From assembly GCA_024401695.1 (NCBI GenBank), contig JAKSKN010000005.1, forward strand, positions 99,796-163,795: DNA of 64,000 nt, read 5' to 3'. The translations under genes and the position numbers were made by a program. Below the pieces are notes generated by a model that made no database searches, had not been told where the DNA came from, and saw nothing but the letters and a program-made list of their open reading frames with translations. This DNA is from Bacteroidales bacterium. GTDB taxonomy: Bacteria > Bacteroidota > Bacteroidia > Bacteroidales > UBA932. Shown here in pieces: positions 29,122 through 37,833 of this stretch; the stretch's first letter is position 1; every line of letters starts with the position of its first letter.

Positions 29122-30906
29122 GTGGCAATCGAGGAACGGATCAAGGCTCTCATGGAGGAGAACGAAGCACTTCGCAGGCAGGTGTCTGAGGACAAGGTGA
29201 CAATCGCTTCTCAGGAGGAGAAGATTGCTTCTCAGAAAAATGAGATTGCCTCCCAGCTGGAAAAGATCTCTTCCCAAAGAAGTGAGATTGCCTCCCAGCT
29301 GGAAAAGATCTCTTCCCAAAGAAGTGAGATTGCCTCGCAATTGGAGGAGATAGCTTCTCAGAGAGATGAGATTGCCAAGCTTCAGGACACCCTCGCTTAT
29401 CTTCGCAAGAAGCAGTTCGGGCAGATGTCTGAGAAACATCTTCCTCTCGATCCTGCCCAGCTCACCCTGTTTGACCAGCAGGAAATGACGGAAGAAGAGA
29501 AGGCGGCCCTCGCGCAGGATGTGGAAAAGGCCGAAGAGACCATCACTTACTCCGTTACCAGAAAGGCCAAGCCTTCCCGCAGGACGCTTGACGACAGCAA
29601 TCTCTCCGTTAAGGAAGTCCATATCTATCCCGACGGAACGACCGACGAGAATGGGAACCTCAAGCCCGAGTATGTCGAGATTGGCGCCGAAGAGTCCAGA
29701 ACTCTCGAGACCGTTCCTGCAAGTGTCTATATCTTGAATACGATACGCCATAAGGTTATCCTGAAGTCAGATGTTGAAAGCAAGCTGCCGGAAGAAAGAA
29801 AAATACTCATCGCTCCTCTTCCTCTCCAGCCGGTGTTCAGATGTCTTGCCGGAGCCTCGGTCCTGACGGACATCATAATAGGAAAGTTCATGTATCATCT
29901 TCCGTTCTACCGGCAGATACAGCAGTACAAGGAGGCCGGAATCGTGATAAGCGACTCCACGATGGGAGAATGGTACGAGGCGGCGGTCGAGCGGCTCAAG
30001 TTGCTGTATGATCTTCTGCGAAAACAGATACTGCAAAGCGAATACGTCCAGGTTGACGAAAGTGTGGTTCCAGTGATAGACAACGAGAAGCATAAGGCCC
30101 GCAAGGGTTATGAATGGTGCGTGCGTGACGGCCTGTCCGGTGATGTCATGTTCTACTACGACCGTGGCAGCCGTGGCGGCAAGGTTGCCCGTGAACTTCT
30201 CGGGAACTATAAGGGCAATGCCCAGACAGACGGCTACGAAGGCTACGATCAGTTCGAACCGATGGAGGGAATCACGATGTTCGGTTGCTGGGCTCATGCC
30301 AGGAGAAAGTTCGTTGATGCTCTTGAAACTGACAGGAAACATGCTACGGAGGCTATCGTTTATATCAGAAAACTGTATGAGGTCGAATCCAAGGCTGACG
30401 AGGCGAAGCTGAGCCCCGAGGAGCGCAAGGCAAAGCGTCTGGAAATATCATATCCGACGATACAGGTCTTCGAGAAGTGGATGTTGGACACATATCCCAC
30501 TGTCCTTCCGAAGAGCAAGATCGGCATGGCTATATCATATACATACACTCTGCTCCCAAGGCTGAGCCGATATGTCAACGACGGACGCATAAATATCGAT
30601 AACAATCTCATAGAAAATGCAATCAGGCCACTGGCCCTCGGACGCAAGAACTGGCTCTTCTGTGGCAATGACGCATCAGCATACCGTGCAGCCATTGTGT
30701 ACTCGCTCATCAGTACCTGCAAGAATGCAGGCATCGAACCGCGCATCTGGATGGAGGACGTCCTGACAAAAATCCCGTACTATCTTCGCGACGGAAAGGA
30801 CCTCTCGGAACTTCTTCCCCGTAGGTGGGCCGAACTTGGGACTAATCGTACCAACTCGGACTCATTAGTTCCTAATCGGAACGAGTCGGATACTAATCGC
30901 AACTAA
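29122..30906 (+). CDS. tnpC: IS66 transposase TnpC
   Basis: 594 residues from a GTG start: an N-terminal leucine-zipper coiled coil, a zinc-binding region, a DDE catalytic core with QVDESVVPV, QTDGYEGYDQF and the downstream NLIENAIRPLALGRKNWLF, and the IS66 C-terminal domain. The coiled coil carries a 42-base near-perfect tandem repeat (29248-29331, ASQLEKISSQRSEI twice), so its heptads have been copied recently. The last 20 residues are a low-complexity Asn/Arg/Ser tail. Confidence 0.95.
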   Translation: MAIEERIKALMEENEALRRQVSEDKVTIASQEEKIASQKNEIASQLEKISSQRSEIASQLEKISSQRSEIASQLEEIASQRDEIAKLQDTLAYLRKKQFGQMSEKHLPLDPAQLTLFDQQEMTEEEKAALAQDVEKAEETITYSVTRKAKPSRRTLDDSNLSVKEVHIYPDGTTDENGNLKPEYVEIGAEESRTLETVPASVYILNTIRHKVILKSDVESKLPEERKILIAPLPLQPVFRCLAGASVLTDIIIGKFMYHLPFYRQIQQYKEAGIVISDSTMGEWYEAAVERLKLLYDLLRKQILQSEYVQVDESVVPVIDNEKHKARKGYEWCVRDGLSGDVMFYYDRGSRGGKVARELLGNYKGNAQTDGYEGYDQFEPMEGITMFGCWAHARRKFVDALETDRKHATEAIVYIRKLYEVESKADEAKLSPEERKAKRLEISYPTIQVFEKWMLDTYPTVLPKSKIGMAISYTYTLLPRLSRYVNDGRINIDNNLIENAIRPLALGRKNWLFCGNDASAYRAAIVYSLISTCKNAGIEPRIWMEDVLTKIPYYLRDGKDLSELLPRRWAELGTNRTNSDSLVPNRNESDTNRN

Positions 30907-31010
30907 TCGTCCGTATCGCTTTGAAATGTACCACCTGCAGCGGAATCAAATGTACCGCCCTGGGTGGTGATGCTCCGAAATAAAAAACACGTGCCTCACC
31001 GGAGGCTTAC

Positions 31011-31082
31011 GGAATTACCGGTGCGGAGAAAGTCCTGGATGCAGTGAAGGACTTTGTGGAGAATGGAGAGGTGTGGGTATAA
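31011..31082 (+). pseudogene. 3' part of small gene split by IS66
   Basis: After the target duplication GGAATTAC the sequence continues the interrupted frame as GAEKVLDAVKDFVENGEVWV and stops at 31082. It has no start of its own. Confidence 0.8.
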
Positions 31083-31097
31083 AAACGAAGGGCAGGC

Positions 31098-31334
31098 TTA
31101 TTCAGTCTGTCCTTCCTTCTTATCGTGACCAAGGATGACGCCTCTTTTGACAATCACATAATCGTTTTCATAAGGCTCCTCCGAACCATACTTGTGCTTT
31201 CGAAAGGTCTTATAAGCCATGCCCATCAAAGGCTGGATTCTTGGATCGTTAAACATAGCAGCTGCGGACACATAGTAGAAGTCTTCCCTACTGTCCTTCA
31301 CATACACGTGGACTATTTTTCGAAATACTCTCAT
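31098..31334 (-). CDS. Small conserved-looking protein of unknown function
   Basis: 78 residues, alpha/beta, with a basic N-terminal half (RVFRKIVHVYVKDSREDFYYVSAAAMF). No recognised family. It has a GGAGG ribosome site seven bases before the ATG, a TATATTTG promoter box (about 31350-31357, minus strand) and a palindromic operator-like site just upstream, so the gene looks real and controlled. It might be a regulator of its own site; that is inference. Confidence 0.6.
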   Translation of the reverse strand: MRVFRKIVHVYVKDSREDFYYVSAAAMFNDPRIQPLMGMAYKTFRKHKYGSEEPYENDYVIVKRGVILGHDKKEGQTE

Positions 31335-31364
31335 ACATACCTCCTATATCACAAATATAGCTCA

Positions 31365-31395
31365 ATGGGGACAAATATGCAATTATTGTCCCCAT
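31365..31395. promoter_or_regulatory. Palindromic operator ATGGGGACAA-N11-TTGTCCCCAT
   Basis: Perfect 10-base arms at 31365-31374 and 31386-31395. The site lies immediately upstream of the minus-strand promoter of the 78-residue gene. The arms contain the same GGGACA/TGTCCC hexamer that is clustered after the primase gene at 27902-27994. Confidence 0.6.
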
Positions 31396-31515
31396 GCCAT
31401 TACGAAACTAGGGCGTCATTCTAGGTCGTATCGAGGATAGTGAAGATTGGATACTGTGTAGGTATTGTCTTCGGCTCTGTATACGCCTCAGGCATAAATG
31501 AATCACACAAAGTCT

Positions 31516-33273
31516 TTAGAATGAGGCAACAGGAAGTATCATTGGGCCTGAAAAAAATCGTGATGAGGAACTCTTCTCAGTATTAAATAGTACTGATGAG
31601 ACTACTAAATGGGCGCTGTATGGAGCCCCATTCTCATCAATGCTCGAGGACCATATTCCGTCCAGTGTATGATAAGATGATAGAATCATCTTACGCTGTT
31701 CTGGCATTATAGATTTTTCTATGGACTCTTTGATCTTCACAGACGGTCCATACTGATTGTCCGGTGTTGCCTCAAATATATTGAAGAATAAATCTATTAA
31801 TTGTTGTATCGTTGGTAGATACCACCCACTCGTTTTTCCTTTGGGCAATGGAAAACTGCTTTTTATCATGCTTGCTTGATATATTGCATCGAAAAGAGGA
31901 TTATCCTTAATGATGTCAATATTACATTTAACATAACCACTTTTAGCAGCTTCAGATCCAAATGAGGTAATATAGTGTCGAATATCAGTTTCACTATCTT
32001 TCGAGAAATCTGCGGGAAGAGGAATTGTCAAATCACCCCAACCGCCAGACCTGGGAAGAAGATACTCTTCCATGGCCGATACAATACATCCATGTGACCA
32101 CCCTTTTTGAGCATCAGATTTATCCGGCTTTGTAGAGAATACAATCCCTATGCATTTCTTATTACTTGCCTTTACATGTGATAATGTCCCATCTTCATAA
32201 AAGAAATCCCCAATCTTCACATTTGAATAGTCATCAAAGAAAAGAGTATCAATACATTCATTGATAGGCGTGGTTTGGTTCTCTTTTACGTCCACAACTG
32301 TCTTGAACTCTGTTCCTTCTTCAGTTTTGACCGAAATAAATTTCTGGCCTATTGGCACATCACGTATTATCATTGGAGAACACCCGACGCTCCTCCCATT
32401 CAAATAAATATTTGAGCCCACTGGAGAAACGTTCACACTGACACTACCGGTAATAGGTTTCAGCGAAGAAAAAACAACATCCTGATTACTGTCAATCACC
32501 TGTCTTTTGGTTAATGGATAATACTTGTCTTTTCGCGCTTCAAAACAATGATCCCCTTTTGACAACTGACCTTCCCAAAAACCTCTTCCTACATTTACTC
32601 TGTCGACAAAAATCTCTGTATCATCTTCTTCTGTTGTGATTGTTACCAAATGTCCGGAGGCAGATTGTTTTAGCAAATTAATGTCCAACTTTACAGACTC
32701 TGTTTCAGTCAGTTGAACCTTACCGTCTTCGTGAAATGGTAGTTTTTCCACCTTATAGCTATGAAGTCCAAGTGGCAGTTCCCCCACCCAAACGCCATTT
32801 TGAGTTACCTGAATTACATCGTCTATGTATAAATCCGAATTCTTCGGCGAGATATTAACGATTAAGAATTGAGTTATTTCGGAGTTCGCATCTTTATTGG
32901 CATCTTCCTCGACTTTCTGTTCATCTGGACTTTGAGAAAAAATTCCCATGGAATACAGGAATCCGCCAAAGACGTAGTTAACAAGGTCTTCCTTGTAGCC
33001 TGAATTTGTGCAGAATGAAGAAGAAAGTTTAGCGATTTGGAGTTTAATTTCTTCAGGACTTTTCTTTGTTCTGAAAAGGCCGTGAGGGCTAGCCACATTA
33101 ACTACATTGCTGCAAACACCTTCCTCAATCATTGATTTGAGAATTTGTTTTGCTGCTGGAAAATCGCTGAACGCGTTGTAATCTAAAAGCATATTAATCA
33201 CTTTCATATCGGAAATGATTTTTATGCCATATTGTTTGACGATAGTGGCCAGGGCTTTGTTGAACGTATTCAT
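31516..33273 (-). CDS. Shared N-domain, PEGA repeats and Lcl/DUF1566-like C-domain
   Basis: 585 residues, last gene of the long operon. Residues 1-110 are the shared domain also found at 41237-42439 and 42448-43170 (YKEDLVNYVFGGFLYSMG). Three PEGA-type beta repeats follow (about 150-195, 208-265, 270-330; for example SNIYLNGRSVGCSP and IFVDRVNVGRGFWEG). The C-terminal half resembles the Lcl/DUF1566 domain, with GWYLPTIQQLIDLF and a late IWSSS. PEGA and Lcl domains are usually carbohydrate- or surface-associated, yet no signal peptide is visible. The function is unknown; the shared domain suggests it is an output of the same signalling system. Confidence 0.7.
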   Translation of the reverse strand: MNTFNKALATIVKQYGIKIISDMKVINMLLDYNAFSDFPAAKQILKSMIEEGVCSNVVNVASPHGLFRTKKSPEEIKLQIAKLSSSFCTNSGYKEDLVNYVFGGFLYSMGIFSQSPDEQKVEEDANKDANSEITQFLIVNISPKNSDLYIDDVIQVTQNGVWVGELPLGLHSYKVEKLPFHEDGKVQLTETESVKLDINLLKQSASGHLVTITTEEDDTEIFVDRVNVGRGFWEGQLSKGDHCFEARKDKYYPLTKRQVIDSNQDVVFSSLKPITGSVSVNVSPVGSNIYLNGRSVGCSPMIIRDVPIGQKFISVKTEEGTEFKTVVDVKENQTTPINECIDTLFFDDYSNVKIGDFFYEDGTLSHVKASNKKCIGIVFSTKPDKSDAQKGWSHGCIVSAMEEYLLPRSGGWGDLTIPLPADFSKDSETDIRHYITSFGSEAAKSGYVKCNIDIIKDNPLFDAIYQASMIKSSFPLPKGKTSGWYLPTIQQLIDLFFNIFEATPDNQYGPSVKIKESIEKSIMPEQRKMILSSYHTLDGIWSSSIDENGAPYSAHLVVSSVLFNTEKSSSSRFFSGPMILPVASF

Positions 33274-33289
33274 AGTATTCGGGATTGCT

Positions 33290-34045
33290 CTATTTTGCTA
33301 TTTCGTCCTCGCCTTTCTTTTGTGACCGAAGCTCATCAAGGTAGCTCGCAGTAATGACACCCGAAGGAAGCGCTATCACGGCAACACCGAATAATGAGGA
33401 AAGCATACTGACGCAACGGCCAATATCGGTTACAGGACACAAATCTCCGTATCCTACAGTGGTGAGGGTTACTGTGGCCCAATACAATGCATCAAAGAAA
33501 TCCGAAAATGTTACAGCCCCAGTATTCGGATTAATATGCGGTTCTACATTGAACATAATGAGAGCAGTCAAGAAAACATAGAAAACGGCGATAACCAGTA
33601 CGGATAATAACACGTTCTTCTCTTTTTTTAGTACCCTCATAAATATTGTTATCTTATTCGAATAACGAAGGAATTTGAAAACACGAAGTATTCTGAGTAA
33701 ACGGGTCACCCTGAATATCTTGAATCCCTGACCAAGAACATTGAAACCAGGAAGGATTGACAAAAGGTCAATAATAGCCATTGGGGTGAATGGATACAGG
33801 ATAAAAGACAATCCTTTCTTCTCAATCTTATAATCAGCAGTGAACCACCTAAGAAGGTAATCGATGATGAAGAATGAAACCGTGACTATTTCAACATACT
33901 TAAACCACTTTAGTTCTTCTACGAACATAAGTGGTACGATGCTTATAATAATCGCGAGGAACATTGCAATGTCGTATACAATGCTTCCAGTATCGCCTTT
34001 TTGGCCTTTTTCAACGATTTCAAATATTCTCTTTCTCATATTCAA
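33290..34045 (-). CDS. Voltage-gated-type potassium/ion channel protein
   Basis: 251 residues with six hydrophobic helices. The fourth carries regularly spaced Arg residues (FRVTRLLRILRVFKFLR), the voltage-sensor pattern, and the pore holds the potassium selectivity filter TTVGYGD. Belongs to the ion-transporter superfamily (Kv/KCNQ-like bacterial channels). In an operon with a kinase, phosphatase and nuclease it may be a membrane-depolarising effector or a sensor of depolarisation. It lies nine bases after the DUF3320 gene. Confidence 0.9.
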   Translation of the reverse strand: MNMRKRIFEIVEKGQKGDTGSIVYDIAMFLAIIISIVPLMFVEELKWFKYVEIVTVSFFIIDYLLRWFTADYKIEKKGLSFILYPFTPMAIIDLLSILPGFNVLGQGFKIFRVTRLLRILRVFKFLRYSNKITIFMRVLKKEKNVLLSVLVIAVFYVFLTALIMFNVEPHINPNTGAVTFSDFFDALYWATVTLTTVGYGDLCPVTDIGRCVSMLSSLFGVAVIALPSGVITASYLDELRSQKKGEDEIAK

Positions 34046-34054
34046 TAAGCGAAA

Positions 34055-35983
34055 TTAGATGTTTGAATAGATTCCATTGCCACGCACGGATAATATTCCA
34101 TGAGTTTCACCATAAAGGATGCCATTTTCCATAGCCGCAACCACATTGGTGCCTAAACGAGAAAAACCGAATTCGTTGGCTGTATCGCGAATAACGAAAT
34201 CTTTATCAGTATTCCCCGAACAGTCAATATTGTATGCCATACAGTTTGCTATTTCCTGTGGAGCTATATCAAGGGCATCTCGATTTCCACCCTTTCTATA
34301 AGCCTTATAATTATCTGGCCTGGTATTGTTAGACCAGAAAAATAATTTTCCATCCGTAGTCGTTAACAATTTCATGTCAATAAGAATAGAAACCAATTTT
34401 TCATTGAGTCTTGCGCTCACGCGAGAAATACCCATCGCTGCGCATATTCGACGATTCAACAAGTCTCGGCTAATTGGAGCCTCCTGATCAATCACACTTT
34501 GGATGAATGCCTTTATTTTGCTTATAAACGCAGCATCACTCTCTGGGATTGTTTCAGTTACCATATATTCTTTGTACTCAATTTCTCCGTATGATGAACT
34601 ATAACCATCTTCTTGGGTGCTATCCGGCTCTATGCTTGGCTGCATTCCTGAGGACTTTATTTCTTCCAGCATTGACGCATAGTTTCTTGACACTTTAACG
34701 GTACTCATCAGATTCCGAATAGATTCATCAATGGCAGTCTGAATTTCGCCGTTATCATGAATTGTTGCTGCAATTAGTTTTGCATCGTCGATAGATATTT
34801 CAATAATATCTGAACGTTTTGGTGTTACTGGTTTCTGAAGTGGTTGTGCTGCATTCTTGATAATTGCGTCAACTTCTTTGTTATATTGCCCTATATGAAT
34901 ACGTCGTAGCCCGTTGACATCATCAATATCAAAGTAGTGATTGAATGACAGTGCGGATGCGTATAGGTCAATATAGCCTGAAAGTATTAGCTGCTGGAGT
35001 ATATCCCTGTCGAATTCTATCCATAACAAGCCAAGGGCAGCGGGTAATTCCACAAGGGAAACCCTGACCTTTTTTATATTCAATGCAAGGCTGAAACATT
35101 TACTGGCAAGGTAAAATGCCAGGCCTAGGTAAAACTTTGTCTTTTCTAGTTTGAGATCTTTTCCCGGCTTGCTTTTTATGCTTATTTTACCTGTAGCATA
35201 TAGCTGAGCGGTTTCTCTTGGAATTGGGACATCTACGGGAACATCAACAACCAGATTCAGGAGTCCATCCTTTTGATTGTAATCTAGTTCAAAAGGCAAG
35301 CTTCTAAATGGAATATTCTTATCTTGAAGTGTATCGGTTATCTGTTGCTTAACGTATTCATCTGGGCCGTATATCCTATTTTCAAGATCTGTTTTCGTGC
35401 TAATAAACTGCTCGTAATATGCTTTATTCTTTTTTGCCGCTAGGATAGTCTCGACATAGTCATAGTAGGTAACCACTTCTTCCCAGTGCCTAAGCCTATC
35501 TTGGTACATGGTTTCAAGATTCTCTGAGATGTATTTCTTCTTTGCGGAGGTATTGCTGGAAAAAAGGCGGTAAAACTTTTTATCGGCTTCTTGAATCAGT
35601 TCTTTCTCAACAAGCGCTTTAGTAGGCTGAGGTTCGGGGCAAGGTCGCTTGGAATATGTTTCGGGGCAGAGTGAATGAAGTCGTTTCTGATATATAACAT
35701 CAGACTCGATTTTTACGCACTTTGAAGCTATCATTGTGAATGCATCTGTAGCAGAGGAATATGCATTCATCATTTGCCGAGTAACCTCATTAATGGCAGA
35801 CTTATAATATACGCTCCTCCTGGCAGTAGCATCAGTTACCCCATATGGGACATCGATCATATAATTGCCAAGAAAGTCAAGCGTCAACTTCGCAGAGTGA
35901 TAACGGTCATTGAGCAAAAATGATTTCTGGATATTTCGTGGCACCTCGCAAGTGTTACCAAAGAACGTTTTTTTAACTTTCAT
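34055..35983 (-). CDS. Large protein with C-terminal DUF3320 domain
   Basis: 642 residues, no signal or membrane segment. The N-terminal two thirds are helical with a charged coiled stretch (about 110-220) and are not recognised. The C-terminal ~130 residues fit DUF3320: EAPISRDLLNRRICAAMGIS, then FFWSN, RDALDIAPQEIANCMAY and FGFSRLG. DUF3320 usually sits at the C-terminus of giant DUF4011 helicases in stress and defence loci. Here the helicase part is absent. A nucleic-acid or protein contact role is possible. Confidence 0.6.
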   Translation of the reverse strand: MKVKKTFFGNTCEVPRNIQKSFLLNDRYHSAKLTLDFLGNYMIDVPYGVTDATARRSVYYKSAINEVTRQMMNAYSSATDAFTMIASKCVKIESDVIYQKRLHSLCPETYSKRPCPEPQPTKALVEKELIQEADKKFYRLFSSNTSAKKKYISENLETMYQDRLRHWEEVVTYYDYVETILAAKKNKAYYEQFISTKTDLENRIYGPDEYVKQQITDTLQDKNIPFRSLPFELDYNQKDGLLNLVVDVPVDVPIPRETAQLYATGKISIKSKPGKDLKLEKTKFYLGLAFYLASKCFSLALNIKKVRVSLVELPAALGLLWIEFDRDILQQLILSGYIDLYASALSFNHYFDIDDVNGLRRIHIGQYNKEVDAIIKNAAQPLQKPVTPKRSDIIEISIDDAKLIAATIHDNGEIQTAIDESIRNLMSTVKVSRNYASMLEEIKSSGMQPSIEPDSTQEDGYSSSYGEIEYKEYMVTETIPESDAAFISKIKAFIQSVIDQEAPISRDLLNRRICAAMGISRVSARLNEKLVSILIDMKLLTTTDGKLFFWSNNTRPDNYKAYRKGGNRDALDIAPQEIANCMAYNIDCSGNTDKDFVIRDTANEFGFSRLGTNVVAAMENGILYGETHGILSVRGNGIYSNI

Positions 35984-35986
35984 ATG

Positions 35987-36727
35987 TTACCTCCTCCAAT
36001 CTTTTGCATTATATGTGGTCTCCGCTTTTTTTTCGATAGAATCTGGGATGAGTGAGAAAAAGTCAAAACCTGTCTTCTTTTCAACCTCATCAACAGGACA
36101 AGCATAATCATAAATGCTTCCCTTAACATCCCTGTTTGGAAATATAAAACCTATTGTAAAGTATATGCCATTGACGTTCTTGCATACCACTTTGAAGAAA
36201 CCATCAGGAACGGCAACCGCATTTTCTCCAATAGTGTCAAATGTCTCTCCCATTATTGGGCCACATACAACATATACATTTCCCTGCGCTCTGGCCCAAT
36301 CTCTAACTGCTTCTTCTAATCCGAGCCATATTCCACCATTTAATCCACGGTCTTGAGGACAAATATTTGAGAGATAAAAGCTTTCTGTCATCGTTCTTTC
36401 ACTCCACTTCATATCGGCCGCAGGTGCCATATGACCTCTATCCCAACCAGAATTACTGTAATCATACGTCGTCGCCGTTCTCCCCTTAACATCTGGATCA
36501 GGGCAAAAAGCACCTCTGCGAGGAACTGTACCCTCAACTTCTGTTGACGTAAGCTCGTATGCTACCCAGTTAGGGATGAGCCAGTCCTGATTATACGACA
36601 CCGTGTAACCTGTATGAGTGATAATTTGCTCGGTACATTGCTTCTTACGTACCGGTATTTCCATTGCCTGAGCAAATGCAAATACCGGGATGAGGAAATA
36701 CAATATTATCAGTGCCGTCTTTTTCAT
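35987..36727 (-). CDS. Secreted DNA/RNA non-specific endonuclease (NUC1 family)
   Basis: 246 residues with a signal peptide (MKKTALIILYFLIPVFAFA). The beta-beta-alpha-metal nuclease motif is present as WDRGHMAPAADMKW (the DRGH motif with catalytic His), with supporting SNICPQDRGLNGGIW that gives the metal-binding Asn. Predicted to cut DNA and RNA in the periplasm or outside the cell. No immunity-like protein is recognisable beside it. Four bases separate it from the DUF3320 gene. Confidence 0.93.
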   Translation of the reverse strand: MKKTALIILYFLIPVFAFAQAMEIPVRKKQCTEQIITHTGYTVSYNQDWLIPNWVAYELTSTEVEGTVPRRGAFCPDPDVKGRTATTYDYSNSGWDRGHMAPAADMKWSERTMTESFYLSNICPQDRGLNGGIWLGLEEAVRDWARAQGNVYVVCGPIMGETFDTIGENAVAVPDGFFKVVCKNVNGIYFTIGFIFPNRDVKGSIYDYACPVDEVEKKTGFDFFSLIPDSIEKKAETTYNAKDWRR

Positions 36728-36732
36728 ATTCT

Positions 36733-37830
36733 CTATATGTTACCAACCATAGAAAGCAAGTTCATAATAAACCAGCTATCAAATCCCTGGAAAGTCAAAC
36801 GCTTAGCGTTACCGTCTTTGTGAACTTCTATTCCGTCAGAATAAGGAGTGATACCTACAATCTTATTAAATGGTACTTTATTATTCTTCTGTTGTGAATA
36901 GAATATCAAGTTCTTGTTGGTGACTATCAAAGCACCATTCCCTTCAAGATTCATTCGACTATGCTCAACCGGATGGCCCTTGAACTGTCCGACCCTATAT
37001 GTAACTCCTTTGCAAACTCGAAAACTAAAACCACCGCTACGTCCAACTGTCTCTCGTTCAATTTTTTCCATGTACATGGAAACACCATTATAAGCCCACA
37101 GAACGTGTTCGTTTTTAGCCAAGATTATAGGAAGTTGAACATTACAAACAGGATATATACCATTCTGCAGATCCCGGAGGACCGCAGCCTGACCGACTTT
37201 TGCAATATCAGAGTCCTGATACTTTGCAGGAAGGTTGGAGATCGAGATACCAGTTTTTGCGACGAAATCATCTATATGTTGTTGCTCTGATGCTGTCAGA
37301 ACACCATCCTTCATGAAGTTGACAGATGCCTTTTCAAGCATCTCCATATAAATATCGTTCTCAAGAGAACTGCTAATCGGCAAAGTCTTCATAATCCTTT
37401 CACATCGACTGAAGGCTTTGTCCAATGGCAGAACATCCGTAAAGAAGTCAGCAATGAATCCCTTCATCAACTTTGTCGCAATAGAATCAAGAGAACCTTT
37501 TGAATTCAACGCTGAATAAGATACGCCAGTAGCAGAAATGAAGTCACTAGTAATACCAAGTATTGAAGCAGGAAATGGTCTGCGCAGGGTCTGGCAATAT
37601 GTGTTTATCGCATCTCCTCCCAGACGTGCGACATCATCGTTGGAAACGAAGTATTCATTCTTCTTACTCTGTATAGTACTACTAACAACGGATGCAGTTT
37701 TCGCACCTTTGAAGTAATCAGAAAACACAGCAAATAACTCAGAGCAAGCTCTATTATGCCTCTCTTCGCACTCTTTGTGGACGCTGGAAAACAGTCCAAC
37801 GCTCTTGCCGCAATACTTACAAGTTCCCAT
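36733..37830 (-). CDS. Zinc-ribbon protein with C-terminal PH-like domain
   Basis: 365 residues. The N-terminus is a short zinc knuckle: CKYCGKSVGLFSSVHKEC. A helical middle (about 60-220) includes KDGVLTASEQQHIDDFVAKTG, which resembles a TerB-like or EF-like helical module. The C-terminal ~110 residues look like a bacterial PH/GRAM fold: ALIVTNKNLIFYSQ, KVPFNKIVGI and FQGFDSWFIMNLLS. Such proteins appear with TerY-P type clusters as membrane-lipid or scaffold factors. Function inferred from architecture only. Confidence 0.6.
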   Translation of the reverse strand: MGTCKYCGKSVGLFSSVHKECEERHNRACSELFAVFSDYFKGAKTASVVSSTIQSKKNEYFVSNDDVARLGGDAINTYCQTLRRPFPASILGITSDFISATGVSYSALNSKGSLDSIATKLMKGFIADFFTDVLPLDKAFSRCERIMKTLPISSSLENDIYMEMLEKASVNFMKDGVLTASEQQHIDDFVAKTGISISNLPAKYQDSDIAKVGQAAVLRDLQNGIYPVCNVQLPIILAKNEHVLWAYNGVSMYMEKIERETVGRSGGFSFRVCKGVTYRVGQFKGHPVEHSRMNLEGNGALIVTNKNLIFYSQQKNNKVPFNKIVGITPYSDGIEVHKDGNAKRLTFQGFDSWFIMNLLSMVGNI

Positions 37831-37833
37831 ATT

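Larger units (their letters stand above)
28231..31010 (+). mobile_element. IS66-family insertion sequence, complete
   Basis: 2780 bases. Terminal inverted repeats GTAAGCCCCCGGTGACGCAC (28231-28250) and the complement of GTGCCTCACCGGAGGCTTAC (30991-31010) match at 18 of 20 positions. Perfect 8-bp target duplication GGAATTAC at 28223-28230 and 31011-31018. It contains the standard tnpA-like, tnpB and tnpC genes, all with open frames, so it may be active. The intact duplication implies a recent insertion. Confidence 0.97.

Noticed and set aside
29248-29331. 42-base tandem repeats as a CRISPR-like array
   Set aside because: Only two units, no spacers, and they code for coiled-coil heptads in the IS66 transposase.
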